Positions 15,685 to 22,988 of a DNA stretch of 39,161 nt are shown piece after piece. The notes beneath the pieces were generated by a model. That model was given only the letters and a program-made list of their open reading frames with translations. It was not told the DNA's origin and did no database searches. How positions within the stretch are numbered: the first letter of the stretch is position 1; every line of letters begins with the position of its first letter. A program made the translations under genes and the position numbers. The stretch is from Streptomyces sp. Ru62 (GTDB lineage Bacteria; Actinomycetota; Actinomycetes; Streptomycetales; Streptomycetaceae): contig NZ_PQSU01000058.1 in NCBI RefSeq assembly GCF_002920615.1, forward strand, positions 1 through 39,161. Direction: 5' to 3'.

Positions 15685-17190
15685 TCAGTTCGCCTCCGAC
15701 GCGGGTCGCCATTTCTCGCCGCCGAGGGGGAAGGCGTACGCGGGCCGGCCGTTGTTGCCGCTGGTGCGGAACGGCCGGCCCGCGTCGTCGATCACCAGCG
15801 TGCCGTGCCGGTCCCCGCTGGACCAGGACAGCTCCAGGTACCAGCTGACGTCGTAGGCGGACGCGTCCGCGGTGACGTGGAAGACCTCGGGGTCGGACCG
15901 GCTGACCTTGAAGGGGAAGTTCCGGTTCCCGGCCTCCGGTAGGGGTGCGGGGCGCAGCGCGTCCAGGGCGACGGTGAAGGAGCGGGTCGGCACATCGCCG
16001 CCGCAGCCGACGCCGGGGTAGCCCATGGCGTAGTCGTTCCAGGCGAGCGGGGACCGCTTGCCCGCCATGCGCACGGACAGCTTCTCCAGGACGACGGTCT
16101 CCCCGCCGGTGCCCTGCACGGTGAAGGTGACGAACTGCTCCCCGGCCGAGACCGCCTGGTGCACGTCCACCCAGGCGGGCGCGTCCTGTTCCAGCGGCGG
16201 CGGGGCGACGGCGGTGGGCGGCCGGTCGATCAGGTAGTGCTGGGAGCAGGGGCTCTGCCAGCTGAAGGGGTGCGTGGTGACCGTGAGGGGCGGGCCGGCC
16301 GTCGTCCGTTCGGTCGTGGCGGCGGCCGGGCCGTCCGCCGGGGTTCCGCCGTGGGCGGCGGGGGCCTTGGGTGAGGGGGAGGCCGAGCGGGAGGGCGAGC
16401 GGGTGGCGGACCGGTGCGGCACCGGGCTCCCGGCCGTCGGCACCGGCGACGCGCTGTCCCCGGCGGCGGCCTCCCAGGTGGCCGCGGTGTTCCTGCCGTC
16501 CCGGCCGTCCCGCTGTGCGTCACCGGAGTGCCCGGAGGGCAGGTTCAGCGCGACCGCCACGGTGCCGAGCAGTGCGGTGACCGTCAGGGCGGCGAGGAGG
16601 GCGACGGGGCGACGGCCGCGACGCCGGGGAGCGCCCGGCGCGGCCTCTGACACCGGCCGGGGTCGTTCAGCCGCCGACACCGGCTCAGGTCCGGCCTTCG
16701 GCACCGGCACGGATTCGGCCGCCGACACCGACTCGGGTCCGGCTACCGGCACCGACTCAGGTTCAGCCACCGGCCCCGGCACGGCTTCGGCCGCCGACAC
16801 CGACTCAGGTTTGGCCGCCGGCACCGGCTCAGGTTTGGGCACCGGCCCCGGCACGGCTTCGGCCGCCGACACCGGCTCAGGTTCGGCCGCCGACACCGGC
16901 TCAGGTTCCGTCACCGCCGGCGGTGACGGCTCCTTCCGCCCCCGCCACGCGTCCGCCAGCACCCACCGACGGTGCAGTTCCACGAGTTCCTCGGGCGTGG
17001 CCCTGCACAGCCGGGCGAGCCGCTCCACGGGCGCGTAGTCCGCCGGTACGGCGTCCCCGTTGCAGTACCGGTGGAGCGTCGACGTACTCATGTGCAGCCG
17101 CTTGGCGAGCGTGCCGTAGCTGTGCCCGGAGCGGTTCTTCAACTCCCGCAGCAGCTCGGCGAATCCGCTCTCGGACATGCCTTCCGACAC
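15685..17190 (-). CDS. Membrane-spanning XRE helix-turn-helix protein
   Basis: The 501-residue protein has three parts. Residues 8-80 form an XRE-type helix-turn-helix (ELLRELKNRSGHSYGTLAKR, then MSTSTLHRYCNG). Residues 90-190 are a Pro/Glu/Ala/Val linker built from 24-residue repeats, ending in a basic stop-transfer cluster (RRRGRR). Residues 195-216 are a single membrane helix, followed by a Ser/Pro linker (about 220-300). A folded extracytoplasmic domain (about 300-501) has two cysteines, 315 and 396, that could form a disulfide. This is a one-component transmembrane layout. GTG at 17190 follows GGAGGAACG; an in-frame ATG at 17178 is possible. It is divergent from a DUF4232 lipoprotein gene, a plausible target or partner. 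Neither the signal nor the regulon is known. Confidence 0.88.
   Translation of the reverse strand: MSEGMSESGFAELLRELKNRSGHSYGTLAKRLHMSTSTLHRYCNGDAVPADYAPVERLARLCRATPEELVELHRRWVLADAWRGRKEPSPPAVTEPEPVSAAEPEPVSAAEAVPGPVPKPEPVPAAKPESVSAAEAVPGPVAEPESVPVAGPESVSAAESVPVPKAGPEPVSAAERPRPVSEAAPGAPRRRGRRPVALLAALTVTALLGTVAVALNLPSGHSGDAQRDGRDGRNTAATWEAAAGDSASPVPTAGSPVPHRSATRSPSRSASPSPKAPAAHGGTPADGPAAATTERTTAGPPLTVTTHPFSWQSPCSQHYLIDRPPTAVAPPPLEQDAPAWVDVHQAVSAGEQFVTFTVQGTGGETVVLEKLSVRMAGKRSPLAWNDYAMGYPGVGCGGDVPTRSFTVALDALRPAPLPEAGNRNFPFKVSRSDPEVFHVTADASAYDVSWYLELSWSSGDRHGTLVIDDAGRPFRTSGNNGRPAYAFPLGGEKWRPASEAN
16668..16910. repeat. Imperfect 72-base tandem repeat inside the XRE gene
   Basis: The segment starting at 16768 recurs at 16840 with few changes, a 72-base (24-codon) unit; partial units extend to both sides. 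On the coding strand it encodes repeats of the form PE(P/S)VSAAEAVPGPV followed by about ten variable residues. The unit stays in frame, so repeat number can change without breaking the protein and would alter the distance between the DNA-binding domain and the membrane. Confidence 0.75.
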
Positions 17191-17374
17191 CGTTCCTCCG
17201 TCCCCCCTCGTCCCACCCCGGCGTTCCAGGGAGGGGCTGTTCCCGCAGGTCAAAGCCGGTGCGGGCGTTCCAGCGTCCCGGATCCCCGGCCGTTGCTGGC
17301 CGCCGGGACGGGCCCGCCCACAGGCTGTGGTCATCCAAGCACGTCAACCGGCCCAGCCCGAAAGAGGACTTGCC
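17191..17374. promoter_or_regulatory. Divergent XRE/DUF4232 control region
   Basis: The 184-base spacer contains GGCGTTCCAG twice (17220-17229 and 17264-17273, 44 bases apart, about four helical turns). It also holds an inverted repeat, CGGCC at 17287-17291 and GGCCG at 17298-17302, around GTTGCT. These are candidate binding sites for the XRE protein. I could not identify a convincing -35/-10 pair. Confidence 0.4.
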
Positions 17375-18127
17375 ATGCGAATGCGCCATATCCGTCTGCT
17401 CGCCGCCACCGGCACCGCCGTCGCCGCCCTCGCGCTCACGGCGTGCGGCAACGGGACGGGCACCGAGGACGAGGGCGCCGCCCGGCCGGCGACCCCGACG
17501 GCGTCGGCGGAGAAGACCGCGCCGGAGAAGGCCACGGGGAAGGCCGGGTCGGGCACGTCCCAGGCCGGCACCGGCGGCCGTACGGCGAACGGCACGCCCG
17601 TGGCCCGTACCCACGCACCCGACGCGCGGCCGAGCGCCTCCACCGCGCGCGGCACCCGGGGCGGCACCGGCACCGGCGGTTCCAGCGGCTCCGGCACCTC
17701 GGTGGTGCTGTGCAACGGCGCGAACACGACCGTCACCGCGCAGCCGGTCGCCCGGCCCCTCAACCACATGCTGATCACCGTGAAGAACACCGGCGGCAAG
17801 ACGTGCGAGCTGCCGTACTACCCGGTGCTCCGCTTCGACCAGATGCAGTGGGTGCCGCAGGCGGACCGGGGCACCCAGCCGCAGGCCGTGGTGTCCCTGG
17901 CGCCCGGCGAGTCGGGGTACGCGGGTGTGCTGCTGGCGGCCGCCGACGGCAGCGGCGCCGGCGGGACGACGGCCCGGAAGCTGACGGTGGGCTTCCAGGG
18001 CCTCACCCCGAACAGCAGCGGCGATCCGTCCGCGACGCCGTCCCTGCCGGCCGAGGGCGTCTACTACGACAGCTCGCTGAAGGTGACGTACTGGCAGCAG
18101 GAGAGGGACGACGCCCTCAGCTGGTGA
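17375..18127 (+). CDS. DUF4232-domain lipoprotein
   Basis: The 250-residue product has a lipoprotein signal: basic MRMRHIR, a hydrophobic stretch and the lipobox LTAC with Cys24. A Thr/Gly/Ala-rich linker runs to about 110. The DUF4232 domain (about 112-250) has the expected cysteine pair (VVLCNG and KTCELPYYP) and an immunoglobulin-like beta pattern, with HMLITVKNTGGKTC and LAPGESGYAGVLL. DUF4232 proteins are abundant in Streptomyces and of unknown function. GAGGAC precedes the ATG at 8 bases. The gene is divergent from the transmembrane XRE protein, and its stop overlaps the convergent hemB stop by 11 bases, so no terminator separates them. Confidence 0.9.
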   Translation: MRMRHIRLLAATGTAVAALALTACGNGTGTEDEGAARPATPTASAEKTAPEKATGKAGSGTSQAGTGGRTANGTPVARTHAPDARPSASTARGTRGGTGTGGSSGSGTSVVLCNGANTTVTAQPVARPLNHMLITVKNTGGKTCELPYYPVLRFDQMQWVPQADRGTQPQAVVSLAPGESGYAGVLLAAADGSGAGGTTARKLTVGFQGLTPNSSGDPSATPSLPAEGVYYDSSLKVTYWQQERDDALSW

Positions 18128-19127
18128 ACGGGGACCGGCGCAGCTTCTGGGCCACCTCGGTGGCCCAGTAGGTGAGGATGTTGCGGGCCCCGGCCCGCTT
18201 GATGCCGGTCAGGGTCTCGAAGATCGCCCGGTCCCGTTCGATCCAGCCCTTCTCGGCGGCGGCCTCGATCATCGAGTACTCGCCGGAGATCTGGTAGGCG
18301 GCGACCGGCACGTCCACGGCGTCCGCGACCCGGGCGAGGATGTCGAGGTAGGGGCCGGCCGGCTTGACCATCACCATGTCGGCGCCCTCGGTGAGGTCGA
18401 GTTCCAGTTCCCGCAGGGCCTCGCGCCAGTTGGCCGGGTCCTGCTGGTAGGTCTTGCGGTCGCCCTGGAGCGAGGAGGCGACGGCCTCCCGGAAGGGGCC
18501 GTAGAAGGCCGAGGAGTACTTGGCGGTGTAGGCGAGGATCGCGACGTCCTCGCGGCCGATCTGGTCCAGCGCGTCACGGACGACGCCGATCTGGCCGTCC
18601 ATCATCCCGCTGGGGCCGACGACATGGGCGCCGGCGTCGGCCTGCACCTGGGCCATCTCGGCGTACCGCTCCAGGGTGGCGTCGTTGTCGACGCGGCCCT
18701 CGGCGTCCAGGACCCCGCAGTGCCCGTGGTCGGTGAACTCGTCCAGGCACAGGTCGGACATGACGAGGAGGTCGTCGCCGACCTCGGCCCGGACGTCCCG
18801 GAGGGCGACCTGGAGGATCCCGTCCGGGTCGGTGCCGACGGTGCCCCGGGCGTCCTTCTTGTCCTCCTCCGGCACACCGAAGAGCATGATTGCGGAGATC
18901 CCGGCCTCCACGGCCTCCAGCGCGGCCTTCTTCAGGCTGTCCCGGGTGTGCTGCACGACGCCGGGCATCGCCGCGACCGGCACCGGCTCGCTGACGCCCT
19001 CGCGGATGAACGCCGGGAGGATGAGGTCGGCGGGGTGCAGCCGGGTCTCGGCGACCATGCGGCGCATGACGGGGGTGGTGCGCAACCGTCGGGGACGCGT
19101 ACCGGGGAAGGATCCGTACTTCGTCAT
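18117..19127 (-). CDS. hemB: Porphobilinogen synthase (delta-aminolevulinate dehydratase)
   Basis: The 336-residue enzyme joins two 5-aminolevulinate molecules into porphobilinogen, the second step of heme synthesis from glutamyl-tRNA-derived aminolevulinate. The two active-site lysines are Lys203 (in YTAKYSSAFYGPF) and Lys255 (MVKPAGPY). The metal loop at 124-139 reads SDLCLDEFTDHGHCGV, with Cys127 and Cys137 but Asp129 where the classical three-cysteine zinc site has its middle Cys. It is therefore a mixed type. The ATG at 19127 gives the conserved start MTKYGSFPGTRPRRLR; GAGGG lies close upstream. In S. coelicolor (from memory) hemB directly follows hemD. Here about 2 kb of unrelated genes separate them, so hemB needs its own promoter or read-through from tetR. 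Confidence 0.96.
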   Translation of the reverse strand: MTKYGSFPGTRPRRLRTTPVMRRMVAETRLHPADLILPAFIREGVSEPVPVAAMPGVVQHTRDSLKKAALEAVEAGISAIMLFGVPEEDKKDARGTVGTDPDGILQVALRDVRAEVGDDLLVMSDLCLDEFTDHGHCGVLDAEGRVDNDATLERYAEMAQVQADAGAHVVGPSGMMDGQIGVVRDALDQIGREDVAILAYTAKYSSAFYGPFREAVASSLQGDRKTYQQDPANWREALRELELDLTEGADMVMVKPAGPYLDILARVADAVDVPVAAYQISGEYSMIEAAAEKGWIERDRAIFETLTGIKRAGARNILTYWATEVAQKLRRSPFTS

Positions 19128-19234
19128 GCCCTCTACGCTACGCCCGCCGGGCCTGCGCCTTTGCCGACGCGGTGTCGGACGCGGCAGCCCCCGAACGGCC
19201 CCTCGGGCCCCCGGGGATCCGGGCGCCGCGCAGT

Positions 19235-19813
19235 TCAGACACCGAGGACCCGTGCGGTGAAGGCGGCGAGCCCCGCCCGTAGTTCCTCCCTGCTCTTCTC
19301 CCGGTCCCCGGCGAGGTGTTCGACCAGGTCGGCGCGGACGGCGGCGAGCAGGGCGTGCGCGGCGAAGTCGCCGTCGCCGAGGCCGGGCACCCGCGCCAGC
19401 ACATCGCGCAGCAGGGTGTGCCACCGGTCGTAGTGGTCCATCCGGTAGGGGCTGTCGCCGGCGGTCGACTCCAGGGCCAGCGCCAGGTGCCGGTTGTCGA
19501 ACTTGAAGGTCAGCAGGGCGTCCAGCAGGGCGGGGACGCGTTCGAGCGGAGGGGCGGCGGGGCCGAGCGGGGCCGGCCCCTCGGCCACGGCGCGCTCGAC
19601 CGGTTCCAGCCGGGCCGCGTAGAGGGCGCGGATCAGGCCGGTGCGGTCACCGAACGCGCGGAACAGTGACGCCTTGCCGACTCCGGCGGCCGCCGCGACA
19701 TCGGCCATCGTGACGTCCTCCGGGTGCGCGCAGCGCGCGAAGAGCTCGTCCGCGGCCGCGAGCAGCGCGGCGCGGTTGCGCACGGCGTCCTTGCGCGGCT
19801 TGCGCTCGGCCAT
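19235..19813 (-). CDS. TetR/AcrR-family repressor of the SnoaL/NmrA cassette
   Basis: The 192-residue protein has a TetR helix-turn-helix at about residues 10-58 (RAALLAAADELFARC, then MADVAAAAGVGKASLFRAFG) and a helical C-terminal ligand domain rich in Leu, Ala and Arg. It is divergent from the SnoaL-like/NmrA pair, and two palindromes of the form CGGACC-N3-GGTCCG lie in the 108-base spacer, so it almost certainly represses itself and that pair. It sits upstream of hemB on the same strand, 107 bases away, so hemB may partly be read from this promoter. Confidence 0.93.
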   Translation of the reverse strand: MAERKPRKDAVRNRAALLAAADELFARCAHPEDVTMADVAAAAGVGKASLFRAFGDRTGLIRALYAARLEPVERAVAEGPAPLGPAAPPLERVPALLDALLTFKFDNRHLALALESTAGDSPYRMDHYDRWHTLLRDVLARVPGLGDGDFAAHALLAAVRADLVEHLAGDREKSREELRAGLAAFTARVLGV

Positions 19814-19835
19814 GGGGTGTCTCCCGATTGCAATC

Positions 19836-19850
19836 CGGACCTTGGGTCCG
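19836..19850. promoter_or_regulatory. TetR operator A
   Basis: CGGACC (19836-19841), TTG, GGTCCG (19845-19850): a perfect 6-base inverted repeat, 22 bases upstream of the tetR start codon. Its centre is 30 bases (about three helical turns) from operator B, so dimers would bind on the same face of the DNA. Confidence 0.75.
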
Positions 19851-19864
19851 TATTTTCGATTGAA

Positions 19865-19881
19865 GCGGACCCCGGGTCCGC
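19865..19881. promoter_or_regulatory. TetR operator B
   Basis: GCGGACC (19865-19871), CCG, GGTCCGC (19875-19881): a perfect 7-base inverted repeat with the same half-site as operator A, 40 bases upstream of the SnoaL-like start. Having the same half-site in both palindromes supports a true operator pair. Confidence 0.75.
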
Positions 19882-19921
19882 ATCGGCCATCCTACGAGAC
19901 TGCCACGAGACGGAGACACCC

Positions 19922-20353
19922 ATGCCCGCGACAACTCCCCTCGCCCCCGGCGAGCTCTTCCGCCACGGTCTGCGGCTGCTGCTGGACAAGAAGATCGACG
20001 ACTGGGTCGCCCTGTGGGCCGAGGACGGCGTCATGGAGTTCCCGTTCGCGCCGGACGGCTGGCCCCGGCGACTGGAGGGCAGGGAGGCCGTCGCCGCCTA
20101 CATGCGCGACTACCCGGACCACATCGACCTGCACGACTTCCCCGAGCTGCGCGTCCACGAGACCACCGAACCGGGGACCATCGTGGTGGAGATGCGCGGG
20201 GTGGGCCGCCTGGTGCGCACCGGCGCCCCCTTCGACATGACGTACATCGCGGTCGTCGAGGTCCGGGACGGCCGCATCACCGCCTACCGCGACTACTGGA
20301 ACCCGCTCGCCCTCCAGGACCCCGCGGCCGACTTCCCGGGAAGCACCCGATGA
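19922..20353 (+). CDS. SnoaL-like/NTF2-fold protein
   Basis: The 143-residue protein has the alpha-plus-beta cone fold pattern of SnoaL/NTF2 proteins: an N-terminal helix pair (GELFRHGLRLLLDKKIDDWV), ALWAEDGVMEFPFAP, GREAVAAYM, and a C-terminal sheet with FDMTYIAVVEVRDGRITAYRDYWNP. Such proteins act as isomerases, hydrolases or ligand-binding partners; the exact reaction cannot be read. A CGGAG ribosome binding site precedes the ATG. Its stop overlaps the next start (ATGA), so it is translationally coupled to the NmrA-type reductase and likely works with it on one substrate. Confidence 0.9.
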   Translation: MPATTPLAPGELFRHGLRLLLDKKIDDWVALWAEDGVMEFPFAPDGWPRRLEGREAVAAYMRDYPDHIDLHDFPELRVHETTEPGTIVVEMRGVGRLVRTGAPFDMTYIAVVEVRDGRITAYRDYWNPLALQDPAADFPGSTR

Positions 20354-21249
20354 CGGCCGCGGCCGGCTCCGGCACCACGCTGGTCACGGGTGCCACCGGC
20401 ACCACCGGCAGCCGTACCGCGGCCCGGCTGGTCGCGGGCGGGCACCGGGTGCGGGCGGCGTCCCGCCGTGCAAGCCCGGTCGCCGGCGCCGACGCGGTGC
20501 GCTTCGACTGGTACGACCCCACGAGCCACGACGCGGCCCTGACCGGCACCGACCGCGTCTACCTGGTCCCTCCCGTCGGCGACCCGGCTCCGGCCGCCGT
20601 CATGCTGCCCTTCCTGGAGCGGGCCCGCGCCCACGGGGTGCGCCGCGCCGTCCTGCTCGGTTCCTCGGCCATTCCCGCGGGCGGCCCGGCCGTGGGCGCC
20701 GTCCACGAGGCGCTGCCCGGCCTGTTCGCGCAGTGGGCGGTGCTGCGGCCCTCGTGGTTCATGCAGAACTTCACCGGTGACCACGCGCACGCCACCGGCA
20801 TCCGCGAGGAGGGCGTCGTCCGGTCCGCGACCGGAACGGGCCGGGTCGGCTTCGTCGACGCCGACGACATCGCGGCGGTCGCCGCCGTCGCGCTGACCAC
20901 CGACCCGCCGCCGAACACCGATCTGGTCCTGACCGGCCCGGAAACACTGTCCTACGACGACGTCGCGAGGATCTGCGCCGAGGTCACCGGCCGTCCGGTC
21001 GTCCACCGCGCGCTGACCGCCGAGCAGCTGCGGGACCACCTGACCCGGACGGCGGGCATCCCGGCCGAGTTCACGGCGATGCTGGCGGCCATGGACCGCG
21101 CCATCGCCGACGGAGCCGAGGACCGCGTCACCGACACCGTCCTGCGCCTCACGGGCCGCCCGCCGCGCACCTTCCGCGAGGTCGTACGACGAGAGGCGGG
21201 CGCACGCGGCGAGTCCGCCCGCACGCCCGCCTCCCGGCCGGCCGAGTAG
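20350..21249 (+). CDS. NmrA-type NAD(P)-binding oxidoreductase
   Basis: The 299-residue protein has the Rossmann motif TGATGTTG at 13-20, ASRRAS after the second strand (NADP-type), and the atypical SDR layout of the NmrA/AgnL4 group, with LRPSWFMQNFTGDHA and LTGPETLSYDDVA. No YxxxK pair is seen. The ATG overlaps the preceding TGA. It is a distant relative of the reductase at 3297-4142, which is also controlled by a divergent TetR; the two loci are not recent duplicates. Possible roles include reduction of quinones or a pathway intermediate. Confidence 0.9.
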   Translation: MTAAAGSGTTLVTGATGTTGSRTAARLVAGGHRVRAASRRASPVAGADAVRFDWYDPTSHDAALTGTDRVYLVPPVGDPAPAAVMLPFLERARAHGVRRAVLLGSSAIPAGGPAVGAVHEALPGLFAQWAVLRPSWFMQNFTGDHAHATGIREEGVVRSATGTGRVGFVDADDIAAVAAVALTTDPPPNTDLVLTGPETLSYDDVARICAEVTGRPVVHRALTAEQLRDHLTRTAGIPAEFTAMLAAMDRAIADGAEDRVTDTVLRLTGRPPRTFREVVRREAGARGESARTPASRPAE

Positions 21250-21250
21250 G

Positions 21251-21277
21251 CCCGGGGCCCCGGGGGGCCGAGCCCCC
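21251..21277. terminator. GC palindrome between NmrA gene and hemD
   Basis: The palindrome CCCGGGGCCCCGGG (21251-21264) overlaps a second possible stem, GGGGG (21262-21266) with CCCCC (21273-21277). It lies between two convergent genes 35 bases apart. No T-run is present, so termination is plausible but not assured. Confidence 0.4.
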
Positions 21278-21284
21278 TGGTGCC

Positions 21285-22988
21285 TCAGGTGGTCGAGCGC
21301 CGCCTGCGCGCCCCCGGCCGGCGCTCGCTCGGCCGGGTCACCGGGTCACCGGCCTCCAGCGCGGCGGCGCGCCGCTTCATGCCGAAGTCCGCCAGCGCCT
21401 CCGCCAGCTTGTGCACGGACGGCTCCGGGGCCATGACGTCGACCCGCAGCCCGTGCTCCTCGGCGGTCTTGGCCGTCGCCGGGCCGATGCAGGCGATCAC
21501 CGTCACGTTGTGCGGCTTGCCCGCGATGCCCACCAGGTTCCGGACCGTGGACGAGGACGTGAACAGGACCGCGTCGAAGCCGCCGCCCTTGATCGCCTCC
21601 CGGGTCTCGGCCGGCGGCGGCGACGCGCGCACGGTCCGGTAGGCCGTGACGTCGTCGACCTCCCAGCCCAGCTCGATCAGACCGGCGACCAGGGTCTCGG
21701 TCGCGATGTCGGCCCGGGGCAGGAAGACACGGTCGATCGGGTCGAACACCGGGTCGTAGGGGGGCCAGTCCTCCAGGAGACCGGCGGCCGACTGCTCGCC
21801 GCTCGGCACCAGGTCGGGCTTCACACCGAAGGCGACCAGCGCCTTGGCGGTCTGCTCACCCACCGCGGCCACCTTGATGCCCGCGAAGGCACGCGCGTCG
21901 AGGCCGTACTCCTCGAACTTCTCCCGGACCGCCTTCACCGCGTTGACGGAGGTGAACGCGATCCACTCGTAGCGGCCCGTCACCAGGCCCTTGACCGCCC
22001 GCTCCATCTGCTGCGGGGTGCGCGGGGGTTCCACCGCGATCGTCGGGACCTCGTGCGGCACCGCGCCGTAGGACCGCAGCTGGTCGGAGAGCGACGCCGC
22101 CTGCTCCTTGGTGCGCGGCACGAGCACCTTCCAGCCGAACAGCGGCTTGGACTCGAACCACGACAGCTCGTCGCGCCGGGCGGCGGCACTGCGCTCGCCG
22201 ACCACGGCTATCACCGGCCGGCCGCCGTCCGGCGACGGCAGCACCTTCGCCTGCTTCAGCGTCTGCGCGATCGTGCCGAGCGTCGCCGTCCAGGTCCGCT
22301 GCCGCGTCGTCGTACCGGCGACCGTCACCGTCAGCGGGGTGTCCGGCTTGCGGCCCGCCGAGACCAGCTCGCCCGCCGCGGCGGCGACCGAGTCCAGGGT
22401 CGTCGAGACGACCACCGTGCCGTCCGACGCGCCCACCTCCGTCCAGCACCGTTCGGAGGCGGTCCGGGCGTCCACGAACCGGACGTCCGCGCCCTGCGCG
22501 TCCCGCAGCGGCACACCGGCGTACGCGGGCACGCCGACCGCCGCCGCGACACCGGGGACGACCTCGAAGGGCACCCCGGCGGCCGCGCACGCGAGCATTT
22601 CCTCCGCCGCGTACGTATCCAGTCCCGGGTCCCCGGACACCGCACGGACGACCCGCCTGCCGCCCCGCGCGGCCTCCATGACAAGATGAGCGGCATCCCG
22701 GGCAGCGGCCGGGACGGCGACGGGTGTTGACGTGCCGTCAACGACCGTCAGCTGGGGCGTGCCCGGCGGGGACACCGCGGCGGAGTCCGCGTCCGTCTGC
22801 ACCACGGAGACGCCCTGCCGCGCGTGCGTCCGGATGACGTCGAGCACCTCGTGCTCGGCGACCAGGACGTCCGCGTTCGACAGCGCCTCCACGGCGCGCA
22901 GAGTCAGCAGTCCCGGATCCCCGGGTCCGGCACCGAGGAAGGTGACGTGCCCGTGTTCCGGACCGGCGGGAAGGGTGGTGGGGCTCAA
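21285..22988 (-). CDS. hemD: Bifunctional uroporphyrinogen-III methyltransferase/synthase
   Basis: The 567-residue protein fuses two enzymes. Residues about 14-260 are a uroporphyrinogen-III C-methyltransferase (CobA/SUMT) domain with FLGAGPGDPGLLTLRA, SGDPG and VVPGVAAAVGVPAYAGVPL. Residues about 285-540 are uroporphyrinogen-III synthase (HemD), with KVLVPRTKEQA, FTSVNAV, AVGEQTAKAL, VFLPRAD and FTSSSTVRN. The synthase closes hydroxymethylbilane to uroporphyrinogen III, and the methyltransferase diverts it to siroheme and cobalamin. The TTG at 22988 overlaps the hemC stop (TTGA) and has GGGGGAG about 9 bases upstream, which fixes the start. The C-terminal tail is basic (RRPGARRRRSTT). It is the last gene of rex-hemACD. 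Confidence 0.94.
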   Translation of the reverse strand: MSPTTLPAGPEHGHVTFLGAGPGDPGLLTLRAVEALSNADVLVAEHEVLDVIRTHARQGVSVVQTDADSAAVSPPGTPQLTVVDGTSTPVAVPAAARDAAHLVMEAARGGRRVVRAVSGDPGLDTYAAEEMLACAAAGVPFEVVPGVAAAVGVPAYAGVPLRDAQGADVRFVDARTASERCWTEVGASDGTVVVSTTLDSVAAAAGELVSAGRKPDTPLTVTVAGTTTRQRTWTATLGTIAQTLKQAKVLPSPDGGRPVIAVVGERSAAARRDELSWFESKPLFGWKVLVPRTKEQAASLSDQLRSYGAVPHEVPTIAVEPPRTPQQMERAVKGLVTGRYEWIAFTSVNAVKAVREKFEEYGLDARAFAGIKVAAVGEQTAKALVAFGVKPDLVPSGEQSAAGLLEDWPPYDPVFDPIDRVFLPRADIATETLVAGLIELGWEVDDVTAYRTVRASPPPAETREAIKGGGFDAVLFTSSSTVRNLVGIAGKPHNVTVIACIGPATAKTAEEHGLRVDVMAPEPSVHKLAEALADFGMKRRAAALEAGDPVTRPSERRPGARRRRSTT

